A stretch of DNA of 64,000 nt from Azospirillum thiophilum (lineage in GTDB: Bacteria; Pseudomonadota; Alphaproteobacteria; Azospirillales; Azospirillaceae). How positions within the stretch are numbered: position 1 is the stretch's first letter; every line of letters begins with the position of its first letter. Positions 17,660-26,845 of the stretch are shown here, piece after piece. Location of the stretch: contig NZ_CP012405.1 of the NCBI RefSeq assembly GCF_001305595.1, positions 169,501-233,500 on the forward strand, written 5' to 3'. The notes below the pieces were generated by a model. It did no database searches. It saw only the letters and a list, made by a program, of their open reading frames with translations, and was not told where the DNA came from. Both the position numbers and the translations under genes were made by a program.

Positions 17660-17676
17660 TTGGCACAGGCGTTGCT
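17660..17676 (+). promoter_or_regulatory. Sigma-54 promoter for the monooxygenase operon
   Basis: TTGGCAC-AGGCG-TTGCT matches the sigma-54 consensus at every key base, with correct -24/-12 spacing. Transcription would begin near 17687, giving a leader of about 200 bases before the hydroxylase gene at 17887. Confidence 0.85.
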
Positions 17677-17886
17677 TCATAGGATGGACGATGCGGCCGC
17701 CCCGGTTCGGCGGACGCAAGCGGCCTGAAGTCGGCGGCTCTTCGAAGCGGTGCTGCCCGCCGGAACCAGTTCCGCCGATCCCGTCTGCAGGATGCCGGCG
17801 TCCCTATCACCCGGCATGCGCAGCCCACACGGTCCTTCAGGCCCGGTCACCGGATCAACTTCATCAAAATCATGGGGAGAGACGAC

Positions 17887-19551
17887 ATGCCGGATGGATT
17901 GACGCTGAACAAGATCACCAGCCAGAAAGGCATCGGCATCGCAGAGGCGGCACGGCGCGTCGCCGATCTCGGCTGGACGCCGTCCTACGTCAAGGAGGCG
18001 ATGGCCTTTCCGACCGACTACAAGATCTCCAAGGCGCCGCGCGACCCGATGAAGCAGGTCCTCCGCTCCTACTTCCCGATGCAGGAGGAGAAGGACAACC
18101 GCGTCTACGGTGCGCTGGACGCGGCTCTGCGCGGCGACATGTTCCGCAATGTCGAGCCGCGCTGGATCGAGTGGATGAAGCTGTTCCTGGCGATCATCCC
18201 CTTCCCGGAGATCTCGGCCGCGCGGTCGATGGCGACGCTGGGACAGCTGGCGCCCGGCGACGACCTGCGCACCGGCTTCACCATGCAGATGATCGACGAG
18301 TTCCGGCACTCGACCATCCAGATGAACCTCAAGAAATGGTACATGGAGAACTATATCGACCCGGCCGGGTTCGACATCACCGAGAAGGCGTTCGGCAAAT
18401 GCTACGCCACCACCATCGGCCGGCAGTTCGGCGAGGCCTTCCTGACCGGTGACGCCATCACCGCATCGAACATCTACCTGCAGGTCGTGGCCGAGACCGC
18501 CTTCACCAACACGCTGTTCGTCGCCATGCCGTCGGAGGCGGCACGCAACGGCGACTATGCCCTGCCGACCGTTTTCCTGTCGGTGCAGAGCGACGAATCC
18601 CGCCACATCGGCAACGGCCATTCGATGCTGATGTCGGTGCTGAAGGAGCCGGACAACCATCTGCTGCTGGAACGCGACATCCGTTACTCCTTCTGGCAGA
18701 ACCACATGATCGTCGATGCCGCCATCGGCACGATCATCGAATACGGCACCAAGCATCGCGACAAGAACAAGGAATCCTACGCCGAGCTGTGGCACCGCTG
18801 GATCTTCGAGGATTACTACCGCACCTACCTGCTGCCGCTGGAGAAGTACGGCATCAAGATCCACCATGACGACGTTCACGAAGCCTTCGACAGCATCGTC
18901 AAGAAGAACTACGTCCACAAGATCGCGCAATTCTTCTCGGCCGGCTGGTGGGCCAATTTCTGGCGCATCGAGGCGATGACCGAACGCGACTTCGAATGGT
19001 TCGAGAGCAAATATCCGGGCTGGTACGACGAGTTCGGCGTCTGGTGGGAGAATTACGCCAAGCTCAGCAAGCCCGGCAGCGTTCCCATCACCTTCGCCGA
19101 CACCGGCTACGTCTATCCGCATCGCTGCTGGTCGAGTCTGGTTCCCTGCGTCATCCGCGAGGATTTCCAGGTCGACGAGGTCGACGGCGAACTCTACACC
19201 TACGCCTCCGAGGTCGACCGCTGGACCCACAAGGAAGCCTTCGCGGCCGAATACCAGGGGCGCCCGACCCCGGCGATGGGCCGCTTCTCCGGCCGGCGCC
19301 AGTGGGAGGAGGTCTATGACGGCTGGGATCTCGCCGACGCCATCCAGGACATGGGCTTCGTCCGCCCCGACGGGAAGACGCTGGTCGCCCAGCCGCATCT
19401 GTCCTTCGAGGAGAAGGACATGTGGACGTTGGACCATGTGCGCGGCCACACGATCCGCAGCCCGTTGCTGGCGTTGCGCGAGATGACTCCGGACCAGCGC
19501 AAGGCCCATGTGGACGAGTACCGCAAGGGCTTCAAAATCCGCCGGGTCTGA
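17887..19551 (+). CDS. prmA: Soluble diiron monooxygenase hydroxylase alpha subunit (propane monooxygenase PrmA/MimA type)
   Basis: The 554-residue protein holds all six diiron ligands of bacterial multicomponent monooxygenases: E108, E138-x-x-H141 (DEFRH), E203 and E237-x-x-H240 (DESRH). SYFPMQEEKDNRVYGALD and the long conserved C-terminal half match propane monooxygenases of the PrmA/MimA kind rather than methane or toluene enzymes. With the beta, coupling and reductase proteins it hydroxylates small alkanes, and in some relatives acetone or phenol. GGGGAGAG upstream supports the ATG at 17887. Gene order alpha-reductase-beta-coupling-groEL is that of actinobacterial and Methylocella propane monooxygenase clusters. 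The exact substrate must be tested. Confidence 0.93.
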   Translation: MPDGLTLNKITSQKGIGIAEAARRVADLGWTPSYVKEAMAFPTDYKISKAPRDPMKQVLRSYFPMQEEKDNRVYGALDAALRGDMFRNVEPRWIEWMKLFLAIIPFPEISAARSMATLGQLAPGDDLRTGFTMQMIDEFRHSTIQMNLKKWYMENYIDPAGFDITEKAFGKCYATTIGRQFGEAFLTGDAITASNIYLQVVAETAFTNTLFVAMPSEAARNGDYALPTVFLSVQSDESRHIGNGHSMLMSVLKEPDNHLLLERDIRYSFWQNHMIVDAAIGTIIEYGTKHRDKNKESYAELWHRWIFEDYYRTYLLPLEKYGIKIHHDDVHEAFDSIVKKNYVHKIAQFFSAGWWANFWRIEAMTERDFEWFESKYPGWYDEFGVWWENYAKLSKPGSVPITFADTGYVYPHRCWSSLVPCVIREDFQVDEVDGELYTYASEVDRWTHKEAFAAEYQGRPTPAMGRFSGRRQWEEVYDGWDLADAIQDMGFVRPDGKTLVAQPHLSFEEKDMWTLDHVRGHTIRSPLLALREMTPDQRKAHVDEYRKGFKIRRV

Positions 19552-19641
19552 TTCCCAGCATCACCTCTGGGGCCACCCCCTTTCCCACCGGAAAGGGGGA
19601 CGGGGATCCCATGCGGACATCACCGCGGAGATCGACAGACC

Positions 19642-20700
19642 ATGACCGCACAAGCGCTGCAGAACAGTCCGGCCGTGCACACCGTCCGGCTGGAGCCGGT
19701 CGGCATCGAAATGGAGGTCGCGGAAGGGGAAACCATCCTCGACGCGGCCTTCCGCCAAGGCGTCTCGCTGATGCATGGCTGCAAGGAGGGGCAATGCTCC
19801 GCCTGCAAATGCCTGCTGATCGACGGCGACGTCGAGATGCTGAAATACTCCACCTTCGCGCTCTCCGATCCGGAGCGCGACAGCAACCACATCCTGCTGT
19901 GCCGCTCGCTTGCCTACAGCGACGTGTCGGTGGAACTGCTGAACTACGACGAGGATCTGCTGTCCCGCTCCATCCCGGTGAAGGATTTCACTGCCCGGTT
20001 GGCCGGGGTGGAAGCGCTGACCCACGACATCGTGGCGATCACGCTGGAGCTCGACCAGCCGATGAAGTTCTGGGCCGGCCAGTATGTCGACATCACCTTG
20101 CCCGGCGCCGGCATCACCCGGTCCTTCTCGATGGGCAACCCGCCGGAGGATGGCGGACGGCTGGAGTTCATCATCAAGAAATATCCGGACGGCGCCTTCT
20201 CGCGGCAGTTGGACGGCAGTCTGTCCCTCGGCGACCGGGTGGCGGTCCGCGGTCCCTATGGCAGCTGCTTCCGGCGCGAGGGCCGGGACGGGCCGATGAT
20301 CCTGGTCGGCGGCGGATCGGGTATGGCGCCGCTGCTGTCGATCCTGCGCGATCAGGCCGCCAGCGGGGAGACGCGGCCGGTGCGCTTCTTCTACGGCGCC
20401 CGCAGCCGCCGGGATCTGTTCCATCTCGATCTCTTCGAGGAGTTCGCCCGCAGCCTGCCCGATTTCGCCTTCATCCCTGCCTTGTCGCACGCCGAGGACG
20501 GCGATGGCTGGGCCGGGGAGGCCGGCTTCGTCCACGAGGTGCTGCGCCGGCACCTGTCCGCCATGCCGGACGTGGAGGAGGCCGATGTCTTCTCCTGCGG
20601 GCCGCCGCCGATGATCGATGCGGTCCTGCCGGTCCTGCAGATGGCCGGCGTCGATTCCGCACGGATCTATTTCGACAAATTCACCCCCGCCACCCGCTGA
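19642..20700 (+). CDS. prmB: Monooxygenase NADH reductase component
   Basis: The 352-residue protein has an N-terminal plant-type ferredoxin domain with C47-x4-C52-x2-C55-x31-C87 binding a 2Fe-2S cluster. An FAD domain (RSFSMGNPP) and an NAD(P)H domain (VGGGSGMAPLLSILRD, FSCGPPPMIDA) follow. It passes electrons from NADH to the diiron hydroxylase. It lies 90 bp after the alpha-subunit gene and 31 bp before the beta-subunit gene in one operon. Confidence 0.95.
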   Translation: MTAQALQNSPAVHTVRLEPVGIEMEVAEGETILDAAFRQGVSLMHGCKEGQCSACKCLLIDGDVEMLKYSTFALSDPERDSNHILLCRSLAYSDVSVELLNYDEDLLSRSIPVKDFTARLAGVEALTHDIVAITLELDQPMKFWAGQYVDITLPGAGITRSFSMGNPPEDGGRLEFIIKKYPDGAFSRQLDGSLSLGDRVAVRGPYGSCFRREGRDGPMILVGGGSGMAPLLSILRDQAASGETRPVRFFYGARSRRDLFHLDLFEEFARSLPDFAFIPALSHAEDGDGWAGEAGFVHEVLRRHLSAMPDVEEADVFSCGPPPMIDAVLPVLQMAGVDSARIYFDKFTPATR

Positions 20701-20731
20701 GCCGGGCTGCAAAATCAAGGGAGGAACGACG

Positions 20732-21895
20732 ATGACCATGCAGGATACCGCATCTGCGTCCGCCGCCGCCGGAGCCAAGACATTTCCCGGGTCCGACAGC
20801 CGCCGCTACAATTACTTCGAGCCGAAGGGCCGCAAGGCGACCCATTACGAGGACGTGACCGTCGACGTCCAGCCCGATCCGGAGCGCTACCTGCTTCAGA
20901 ACTGGATCATCTCCTTCGGTGACGGCACGCCGACCTATTCCAAGGACTGGACCGCGCTGAAATGCGCGGACTGGCACGGCTTCCGCGCTCCCGACCAGGA
21001 ATGGGAACGCACCCATTACCAGCGCCAGTCGACCATCGTCGGCATGATCCAGAACGTGGTGGAGAACGCACGCCGCGCCGGCGCTCCCCAGCGCTTCGAC
21101 AAGGCCTGGGTCACCCTGCTCCAGAACCATGTCGGCGCCTTCAAGCATGCCGAATACGGGCTGGGCACGGCGCTGATGCGAGCCCAGCGCTACGGCTACA
21201 CCCAGATGGTCAACAACGCCATCCTGACCAACGCCTCCTACAAGCTGCGCTTCGCCCAGGATCTCACGCTTTATCTGGCCGAGGTCGGCAGCGACATCGG
21301 AGGGTTCGACCTGGATGCCGGCAAGGCGCATTGGCTGGACGACCCGATCTGGCAGCCCTGCCGCGAGGCGGTCGAGCATATCCGCGCCGCGACCGATTTC
21401 CTGGAGCAGTATTTCGCCGTCAACCTCGTCTTCGAACCGCTGGTCGGCGAACTGTTCCGCAGCGGCTTCGTCATGCAGGTGGCGGCCGCCCAGAACGACT
21501 TCTCCACCCCGTCGGTCATCTCGGCGGCGGAAGCCGACTATGAACGCAACCTCGCCAATGGGGTGGAGCTGTTCGCCCTGCTGCTGCGCGACCCGGTCCA
21601 TGGCGAGGCGAACCGCGACATGCTGCAGAGCTGGTTCGCCCACCATGGCGGGCTGGCGATGAAGGCGGCGTTGCAACTGCAACCGCTGTGGTCGCTGCCG
21701 CGGGTCAAGGCGGCGAGCTTCGCGGAAGCCTTCGAGCGGGCGCGCAACCGGGTGGCGGCCATCGGGCGCGAAGTCGGCATCGACGCCGACCTGCCGGCCC
21801 TGCCGCCGGTGGAGGCGGTGCAGGCGGCCACTCCCAATGCCGCTCCGGTGGCCGCTCCGGCGGCTGCCGCGGTTGCCGGCGCCGCGGCCGAGTGA
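20732..21895 (+). CDS. prmC: Monooxygenase hydroxylase beta subunit
   Basis: The 387-residue protein belongs to the beta subunits of soluble diiron monooxygenases. It is related in fold to the alpha subunit but lacks the paired ExxH iron ligands. Typical segments are SRRYNYFEPKGRKATHYEDV at about 24-43, DWHGFRAPDQEWERTHYQRQ and DPVHGEANRDMLQSWFAHHG. It supports the hydroxylase dimer. GGGAGGAACGACG precedes the ATG at 20732. The last 30 residues are an Ala/Pro/Val-rich low-complexity tail. Confidence 0.92.
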   Translation: MTMQDTASASAAAGAKTFPGSDSRRYNYFEPKGRKATHYEDVTVDVQPDPERYLLQNWIISFGDGTPTYSKDWTALKCADWHGFRAPDQEWERTHYQRQSTIVGMIQNVVENARRAGAPQRFDKAWVTLLQNHVGAFKHAEYGLGTALMRAQRYGYTQMVNNAILTNASYKLRFAQDLTLYLAEVGSDIGGFDLDAGKAHWLDDPIWQPCREAVEHIRAATDFLEQYFAVNLVFEPLVGELFRSGFVMQVAAAQNDFSTPSVISAAEADYERNLANGVELFALLLRDPVHGEANRDMLQSWFAHHGGLAMKAALQLQPLWSLPRVKAASFAEAFERARNRVAAIGREVGIDADLPALPPVEAVQAATPNAAPVAAPAAAAVAGAAAE

Positions 21896-21942
21896 CCCTT
21901 TCCGTTCCACCCGCCGGCTTCCGTCATGAGAGGACAAGAACC

Positions 21943-22299
21943 ATGAGCGTGACCACCGTGCAGCAGCTGTTCAAGCCGCTGAAGGACATCACCCAGGACA
22001 GCACCATTTCCCACCAGTGCGGCGTGACCATGAATGACAGCGTCGAAGCGCGCTGCATCGCCGAGGTGATGGAGAGCAAGCCGGGCATCACCGTCACCTA
22101 TCTGCCGGCGATGATCCGTATCGACGGCGAAGGCAAGATCGAGTTCAGGATGAGCGAGATCGGCGAGGCGCTGGGGCGCGAGATGACGCCGCACATCTTC
22201 GAGATCTCCACCTCCACCCATTATGGCCGCATGGTGATGATCGACGAGGACACTGTCGTCCTCTTCGGCAACATGGACGACGCGCTCGCCTACGAATGA
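21943..22299 (+). CDS. prmD: Monooxygenase coupling/effector protein (MmoB/DmpM family)
   Basis: The 118-residue protein matches the small cofactor-less effector proteins that bind the diiron hydroxylase and tune its reaction with oxygen. The conserved region DSVEARCIAEVMESKPGITV followed by PAMIRIDGEGKIEF is visible at about 28-65. It is the last of the four monooxygenase genes, 47 bp after the beta subunit. A hairpin with a T-tract follows immediately. Confidence 0.93.
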   Translation: MSVTTVQQLFKPLKDITQDSTISHQCGVTMNDSVEARCIAEVMESKPGITVTYLPAMIRIDGEGKIEFRMSEIGEALGREMTPHIFEISTSTHYGRMVMIDEDTVVLFGNMDDALAYE

Positions 22300-22304
22300 G
22301 CGCA

Positions 22305-22347
22305 GGGGCGGGGACCGCTCAGGTCCGGCGGACCCCGCCTCCTTTTT
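22305..22347 (+). terminator. Hairpin with T-tract between prmD and groEL
   Basis: GGGGCGGGG-like bases at 22305-22313 pair with CCCCGCCTC at 22333-22341 (one G-U pair), and TTTTT follows at 22343-22347. It has the form of a rho-independent terminator or attenuator placed 6 bp after prmD. GroEL and the regulator may thus be transcribed at a lower level than the monooxygenase. Confidence 0.6.
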
Positions 22348-22385
22348 CCAAGATTGCAGAACCAAGAACGGGAGGAAACGACGCC

Positions 22386-24026
22386 ATGGCGAAGATGATG
22401 CTGCACCATGCCGAGGCGCGGGCCGCGCTGGCGCGCGGGGTCGGGAAACTGGCGCTGGCGGTGCGCGGCACCTTGGGGCCGAAAGGCACCAACGCGATCA
22501 TCGACCGTCCCATCGGCACGCCGATGATCTCGCGCGACGGGGTCAGCATCGCCGCGGAGATCGAGCTGCCCTGCCGCTTCGAGAACATGGGCGCGCAGGT
22601 GGTGCGCGAGGTGTCTAAGCAGACCAACGACGTGGCCGGCGACGGCACCACCACCGCCACCGTGCTGGCCGACGCGCTGATCCAGGATGGCGTCGCCGTG
22701 CTTGCCGACGGCCATGGCTCGGTCGAGTTGATCGGCGGGATGGACCGTGCCTGCGGCTTCGTCGTCGACCGGCTCCGCGGCATGGCCCGGCCGCTGGAGG
22801 GCCATGCCCGGCTGGAACAGGTGGCGACCGTCGCCGCGACCGATCCGGCGCTGGGGCACCTCGTGGCCGACGCGCTACGCCGGGTCGGGACGGATGGGGT
22901 GATCGACATCGAGTACGGCCAGCCGGGCGCGCCGACGGCACTGCATGTGCTGGAGGGCATGGTGCTCGACCGCGGCTTCCTGTCCCATCATATGGCGACC
23001 GAGCCGACCGGCCAGACGGCGGTGCTGGAGCGGCCGTACATCCTGCTGACCGACCACAAGATCGCCGATCCGGACCCGGTCCTGCGCCTGATCGACCGCA
23101 TTGCCGCCGCCCGGCGCCCGCTGCTGATCGTCGCCGACAGCGTCGCGCCGGAGGTGGTGGCGGTGCTGATGGCGCTGCGCCGCGACGGCCGCGCCACCGT
23201 GGTGGCGATCAACCCGCCGGAATTCGGGCACTGGCGTCAGGCGACGATGGAGGACATCGCGATCCTGACCGGCGGGCGCGTGGTCGCCCGCGATCTCGGC
23301 GGACGCCTCGACAGCGTGACGGCGGAGGATCTGGGGAGCGCCGACCGGGTCGAGGTGTCTGCCGCCCGCACCTCCATCCTGCGCGGCCATGGCCGGGCCG
23401 ATGCGCTGGCGGCCCGCCGTGCCCTGGTCCGGACCCAGTGGGAGGAGGCGCCGCCCAACATCGAGCGGGACAAGCTGTCCCAGCGGCTGGCGAAGCTGAC
23501 GCAGGGCACCGCCTTGATCGAGGTCGGCGGTGCAACGCCGGTTGAACAGAAGCGGGTCGCGCAGCTTCTGGAGGATTCGCTCGCCGCCGCCCGCGCCGCC
23601 CTGGCGGAAGGGGTGGTGCCCGGCGGCGGCACCGCGCTGGCCCGTATCGCTCCGCTGCTCGACCGGCTGGCCGAGGATGTCGGGGAGGGGGAACGCGCCG
23701 GGGTGCTGCTGCTGCAGCGGGCGATGCTGCAACCACTGTGCTGCATCGCCGAGAACGGCGGTGTCGATGGGCGCGGCGTCGCCGCCCGTGTCGCTGAATT
23801 GCCCGACGGCGCGGGATTCGATGCCCGGACCGGCCGCTTCGGCGACCTGTTCGCCGCCGGGATCATCGACCCGGTGAAGGTCACCGCGCTGGCCTTGCAG
23901 AACGCGGTGTCGGTCGCCAAGCTGATCCTGACCACCCATACCCTGATCGCCGACATCCCCGACGATACCGATCCCACCGCCGGCCCGGCCCGCGGCGGCG
24001 GAATGGAGCGGTATGGGCGGACCTGA
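22386..24026 (+). CDS. prmG: GroEL-like chaperonin dedicated to the monooxygenase
   Basis: The 546-residue protein is a Hsp60 with GTLGPKGTNAIID, NDVAGDGTTTATVLAD (ATP site), GGGTALARI and DPVKVTALALQNAVSVA. It is clearly diverged from housekeeping GroEL and ends GGGMERYGRT instead of a GGM repeat. There is no groES beside it. Such a copy is regularly found in propane-type monooxygenase clusters, where in actinobacteria it was shown to be needed for productive folding of the hydroxylase. The ATG at 22386 follows GGGAGGAAACGACGCC. Confidence 0.93.
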   Translation: MAKMMLHHAEARAALARGVGKLALAVRGTLGPKGTNAIIDRPIGTPMISRDGVSIAAEIELPCRFENMGAQVVREVSKQTNDVAGDGTTTATVLADALIQDGVAVLADGHGSVELIGGMDRACGFVVDRLRGMARPLEGHARLEQVATVAATDPALGHLVADALRRVGTDGVIDIEYGQPGAPTALHVLEGMVLDRGFLSHHMATEPTGQTAVLERPYILLTDHKIADPDPVLRLIDRIAAARRPLLIVADSVAPEVVAVLMALRRDGRATVVAINPPEFGHWRQATMEDIAILTGGRVVARDLGGRLDSVTAEDLGSADRVEVSAARTSILRGHGRADALAARRALVRTQWEEAPPNIERDKLSQRLAKLTQGTALIEVGGATPVEQKRVAQLLEDSLAAARAALAEGVVPGGGTALARIAPLLDRLAEDVGEGERAGVLLLQRAMLQPLCCIAENGGVDGRGVAARVAELPDGAGFDARTGRFGDLFAAGIIDPVKVTALALQNAVSVAKLILTTHTLIADIPDDTDPTAGPARGGGMERYGRT

Positions 24027-24270
24027 GCCGTCCTTCGCCGCTCCTGCCGTCCCTCCCATCGCGAGCGCCCCTCCACCTTCGGGAAAAGGACAAGGAAAAA
24101 GGCCATAGAGTATTCCGCTACTACCGCTCCCGCTTCAGTTCGGCTTATGATTTTCTATACGAACAATTCGGCATGCCGAGCATATGGGGTGAGTCTCTGC
24201 ATCCGGACCAAAGCACAATCGGCGCACGGGGAAGCAACCGCGGAAGACGCCGGGTAGCAGGGAGGGGAGT

Positions 24271-26418
24271 GTGTTGACCAACGAAGAGGTCGGCATCGGC
24301 CGTCGGGCCGTTGCCTCGTCCGGTCCGGCCCTCCATGCGCTGGTGGAGGGCGAAACGGCGACGATGAAGGCGTGGGAGGATTTCCTGTCCGGATCCAGAC
24401 GCGAGAACCTGCCGGTTCGCGACGTGGTGATCCGGTCCTGGGCACGGTGCCAAAGTTTCCTGGTCGATGCGCGGGCAGGGGCGGCCCCGGTTGTAGGCAG
24501 GGACCAGATCGAGGCCCTGCGCCGCGACAACCGCGATCTGCTCCAGGCGGCGGCCACGACGCTGGCGGAGGCGGCCGATCTGCTGGCCGGAACCCGGACG
24601 GTGATGCTGATCACCGATGCCGGCGGGGTGGTGCTGGAGGCCGCCGGCGACCGGGCGACGCTGAACGCGGCGCGCGATATCAGCCTGGGCTGCGGCGGCC
24701 ACTGGAGCGAGAGCTGTGCCGGCACCAACGGCATCGGCACGGCGCTTGCCTCCAAACAGCCGGTGATGGTCCAGGCGGCGGAGCATTACTGCGCCGGGAT
24801 CAAGGGATGGAGCTGCGCCGGCGCACCGATCCACGATCCGGTCGACGGATCGGTTGTTGGGCTGCTCGACATCTCCGGGCTGAAGCAAGGCTTCAGCGGG
24901 CAGGCGTTGGCGCTGGCGGTGGTCGCCGCCCGGCAGGTCGAATGGAACCTCGCCCGCCAGACCGAGGCGGAGCATGTGCGCCTCCTGGAAGCCTGCCTGG
25001 AGGACAGCCAGAAATATGCGGGCGAGGGGCTGATCGCGTTGGATGCCCGCGGCCGCCTCCTCTATGCCAGCCGCAAGGCCGCACACCTGCTGAAGGCCAG
25101 CCTCGGGTCGGAGCTGCCGCAGTTGAGCCGGGGGACCAGGCTGCCCATTGCCGGAGCGGGGGTGGGGGCCGGGGATGCGGCGGGCGATGGGACGACCGGC
25201 CGGCTGCCGGTTCCGGCCGACTGGGTAAGGCCGCTGATGCTCGACGGCGAACGGCGGGGCACGTTGCTGGTCATTCCCGGCATGGCATCCGCCAAACCGT
25301 CGCCCGGTCGCAGGCCGGCTGCCGATGAATCCGACCAGGCGCGCTCGCGCTTTGCCGACATCGTCGGCGGCAGCGACAGCCTGCGCGCGGTGATCGGACA
25401 GGGGGAGCGGCTAGCTCCTCTGCCGGTTCCCATCCTGATCGAGGGTGAGACCGGGGTGGGAAAGGAACTGTTCGCGCGCGCCATACACGGTCACAGCATG
25501 GTGTCCGGCGGTCCATTCGTGCCGTTCAACTGCGGTGCGGTCTCCCGCGAGATGCTGGGCAGCGAGCTGTTCGGCTATGTGCGCGGCGCCTTCACCGGCG
25601 CTTCGGCCGAAGGACGGGCGGGCCGCTTCGAGCTGGCGGACGGCGGAACCCTGTGCCTCGACGAGATCGGCGAACTGCCGCTGGATCTTCAGCCCTACCT
25701 GCTGCGGGTTCTGGAGGAGGGCGTGCTGTACCGCATCGGCGACGGCACGCCGCGGCGGGTCTCGGTCCGGCTGCTCGCCATGACCAACCGGAATTTGCGG
25801 CAGGAGGTGGCCGCCGGCCGGTTCCGGCGGGATCTGTACCACCGTCTTGCCGTGACCGCCCTGCGGGTGCCGCCGCTGCGGGAGCGTCAGGGCGACGTTC
25901 CGCGCCTGATCGCCCATTTCAATGGTCAACTCGCCGCCCGCCATGGGCGCGGACCCGTCCGCTTCACGGCCGAGGCGTTCGAGCGGCTGCATCGGTATGA
26001 TTGGCCTGGCAATGTGCGGGAACTGAGGAATCTGGTCGAGCGCGCGGTTCTGCTCTCCACCGGCGGCATCGTCGGCATCGACGATCTTCCCGAGGAGTTG
26101 CGCGACGCCTGCGGCAACGCGGCTGCCGACGGCTGGCCGTTGCGGAGTCCGCCGATGCCGCTTGGAATGTCGGCCGCCATGTCTCCCGGCATGCAGTCGC
26201 CGGTCGTGTCCCCCATGTCCTTGACGGTGACCGAACAGCGCACCATCGAGGACGTGATCGCTGCGACCGGCGGCAATCTCTCGGACGCCGCGACGGTGCT
26301 CGGTATTTCCCGAAGCACGCTTTACCGGAAAATGAGCCAGCACGGCATCAGGCGCACGACGGCCGGCAAGACGCGGGACGATAGGACGGGGATGGGCGTC
26401 GTCGTCGGCCAAGCCTGA
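24271..26418 (+). CDS. prmR: Sigma-54-dependent activator, AcoR/MimR-like (GAF-AAA+-Fis)
   Basis: The 715-residue protein has an N-terminal GAF sensor region (SESCAGTNGIGTAL, GLLDISG). A AAA+ domain follows, with Walker A GETGVGKE near 390 and the sigma-54 contact loop GAFTGAS near 439, then DEIGELPLDLQ, and a C-terminal Fis helix-turn-helix (LSDAATVLGISRSTLYRKM). It is predicted to activate the divergent sigma-54 promoters at 17468-17483 and 17660-17676. The start is GTG at 24271 or TTG at 24274, both after GGAGG. The effector is probably an alcohol, ketone or aldol intermediate. A 12-bp perfect palindrome (TCGGCATGCCGA, 24168-24179) upstream could be an autoregulatory site. Confidence 0.93.
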   Translation: MLTNEEVGIGRRAVASSGPALHALVEGETATMKAWEDFLSGSRRENLPVRDVVIRSWARCQSFLVDARAGAAPVVGRDQIEALRRDNRDLLQAAATTLAEAADLLAGTRTVMLITDAGGVVLEAAGDRATLNAARDISLGCGGHWSESCAGTNGIGTALASKQPVMVQAAEHYCAGIKGWSCAGAPIHDPVDGSVVGLLDISGLKQGFSGQALALAVVAARQVEWNLARQTEAEHVRLLEACLEDSQKYAGEGLIALDARGRLLYASRKAAHLLKASLGSELPQLSRGTRLPIAGAGVGAGDAAGDGTTGRLPVPADWVRPLMLDGERRGTLLVIPGMASAKPSPGRRPAADESDQARSRFADIVGGSDSLRAVIGQGERLAPLPVPILIEGETGVGKELFARAIHGHSMVSGGPFVPFNCGAVSREMLGSELFGYVRGAFTGASAEGRAGRFELADGGTLCLDEIGELPLDLQPYLLRVLEEGVLYRIGDGTPRRVSVRLLAMTNRNLRQEVAAGRFRRDLYHRLAVTALRVPPLRERQGDVPRLIAHFNGQLAARHGRGPVRFTAEAFERLHRYDWPGNVRELRNLVERAVLLSTGGIVGIDDLPEELRDACGNAAADGWPLRSPPMPLGMSAAMSPGMQSPVVSPMSLTVTEQRTIEDVIAATGGNLSDAATVLGISRSTLYRKMSQHGIRRTTAGKTRDDRTGMGVVVGQA

Positions 26419-26479
26419 CACCGGCCGCTGACTCCGGCCTGAAGCATGAAGTAGACCTTGTTCGAAGGGGGGCCGAGGC

Positions 26480-26845
26480 ATGTGCCGGATCTTCGTCAAC
26501 ACCGACCCGATCCTTTACGAGGCGCGATCCCGATCGGTGCGCATCCACGGCATGGTCACCAGTATTCGGCTGGAGAACCTGTTCTGGACTATCCTGTCGG
26601 ACATCGCTGCGGAACAGGGGACCACGACCAACCGCCTCATCGTCACCCTCCATGACGAGGTCGTGGAGGCCCATGGCGCAGTGCAGAATCTGGCCTCCTT
26701 CCTGCGTGTCAGCTGCGCGCGCTATCTGAGCATGACGGCAGGCGAGCTGTTGCCCGACGAGGCGCGCACGAAGGCCGGCTCGATGACGGGCGGCGCATCC
26801 GTCATCGCCCTGTGGCGGGGCCATTCTCCGTCGGACGGGGCGTGA
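26480..26845 (+). CDS. Ribbon-helix-helix domain protein
   Basis: The 121-residue protein begins MCRIFVNTDPILYEARSRSV and continues RLENLFWTILSDIAAEQGTTTNRLI, the pattern of the RHH_4 family found widely in Rhodospirillales. The beta-strand plus two helices at about 20-60 may bind DNA as a dimer. It follows the sigma-54 regulator by 61 bp. Its 3' end overlaps the convergent mfnB gene by 44 bp. Its targets are unknown. Confidence 0.8.
   Translation: MCRIFVNTDPILYEARSRSVRIHGMVTSIRLENLFWTILSDIAAEQGTTTNRLIVTLHDEVVEAHGAVQNLASFLRVSCARYLSMTAGELLPDEARTKAGSMTGGASVIALWRGHSPSDGA

Noticed and set aside
17677..19509. A 610-codon open frame antisense to the hydroxylase alpha gene
   Set aside because: Composition is that of a GC-rich shadow frame, and the plus strand encodes a protein with all catalytic ligands.
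17887..22299. Soluble methane monooxygenase
   Set aside because: Gene order, the lack of a gamma subunit and the alpha-subunit sequence fit propane-type enzymes instead.
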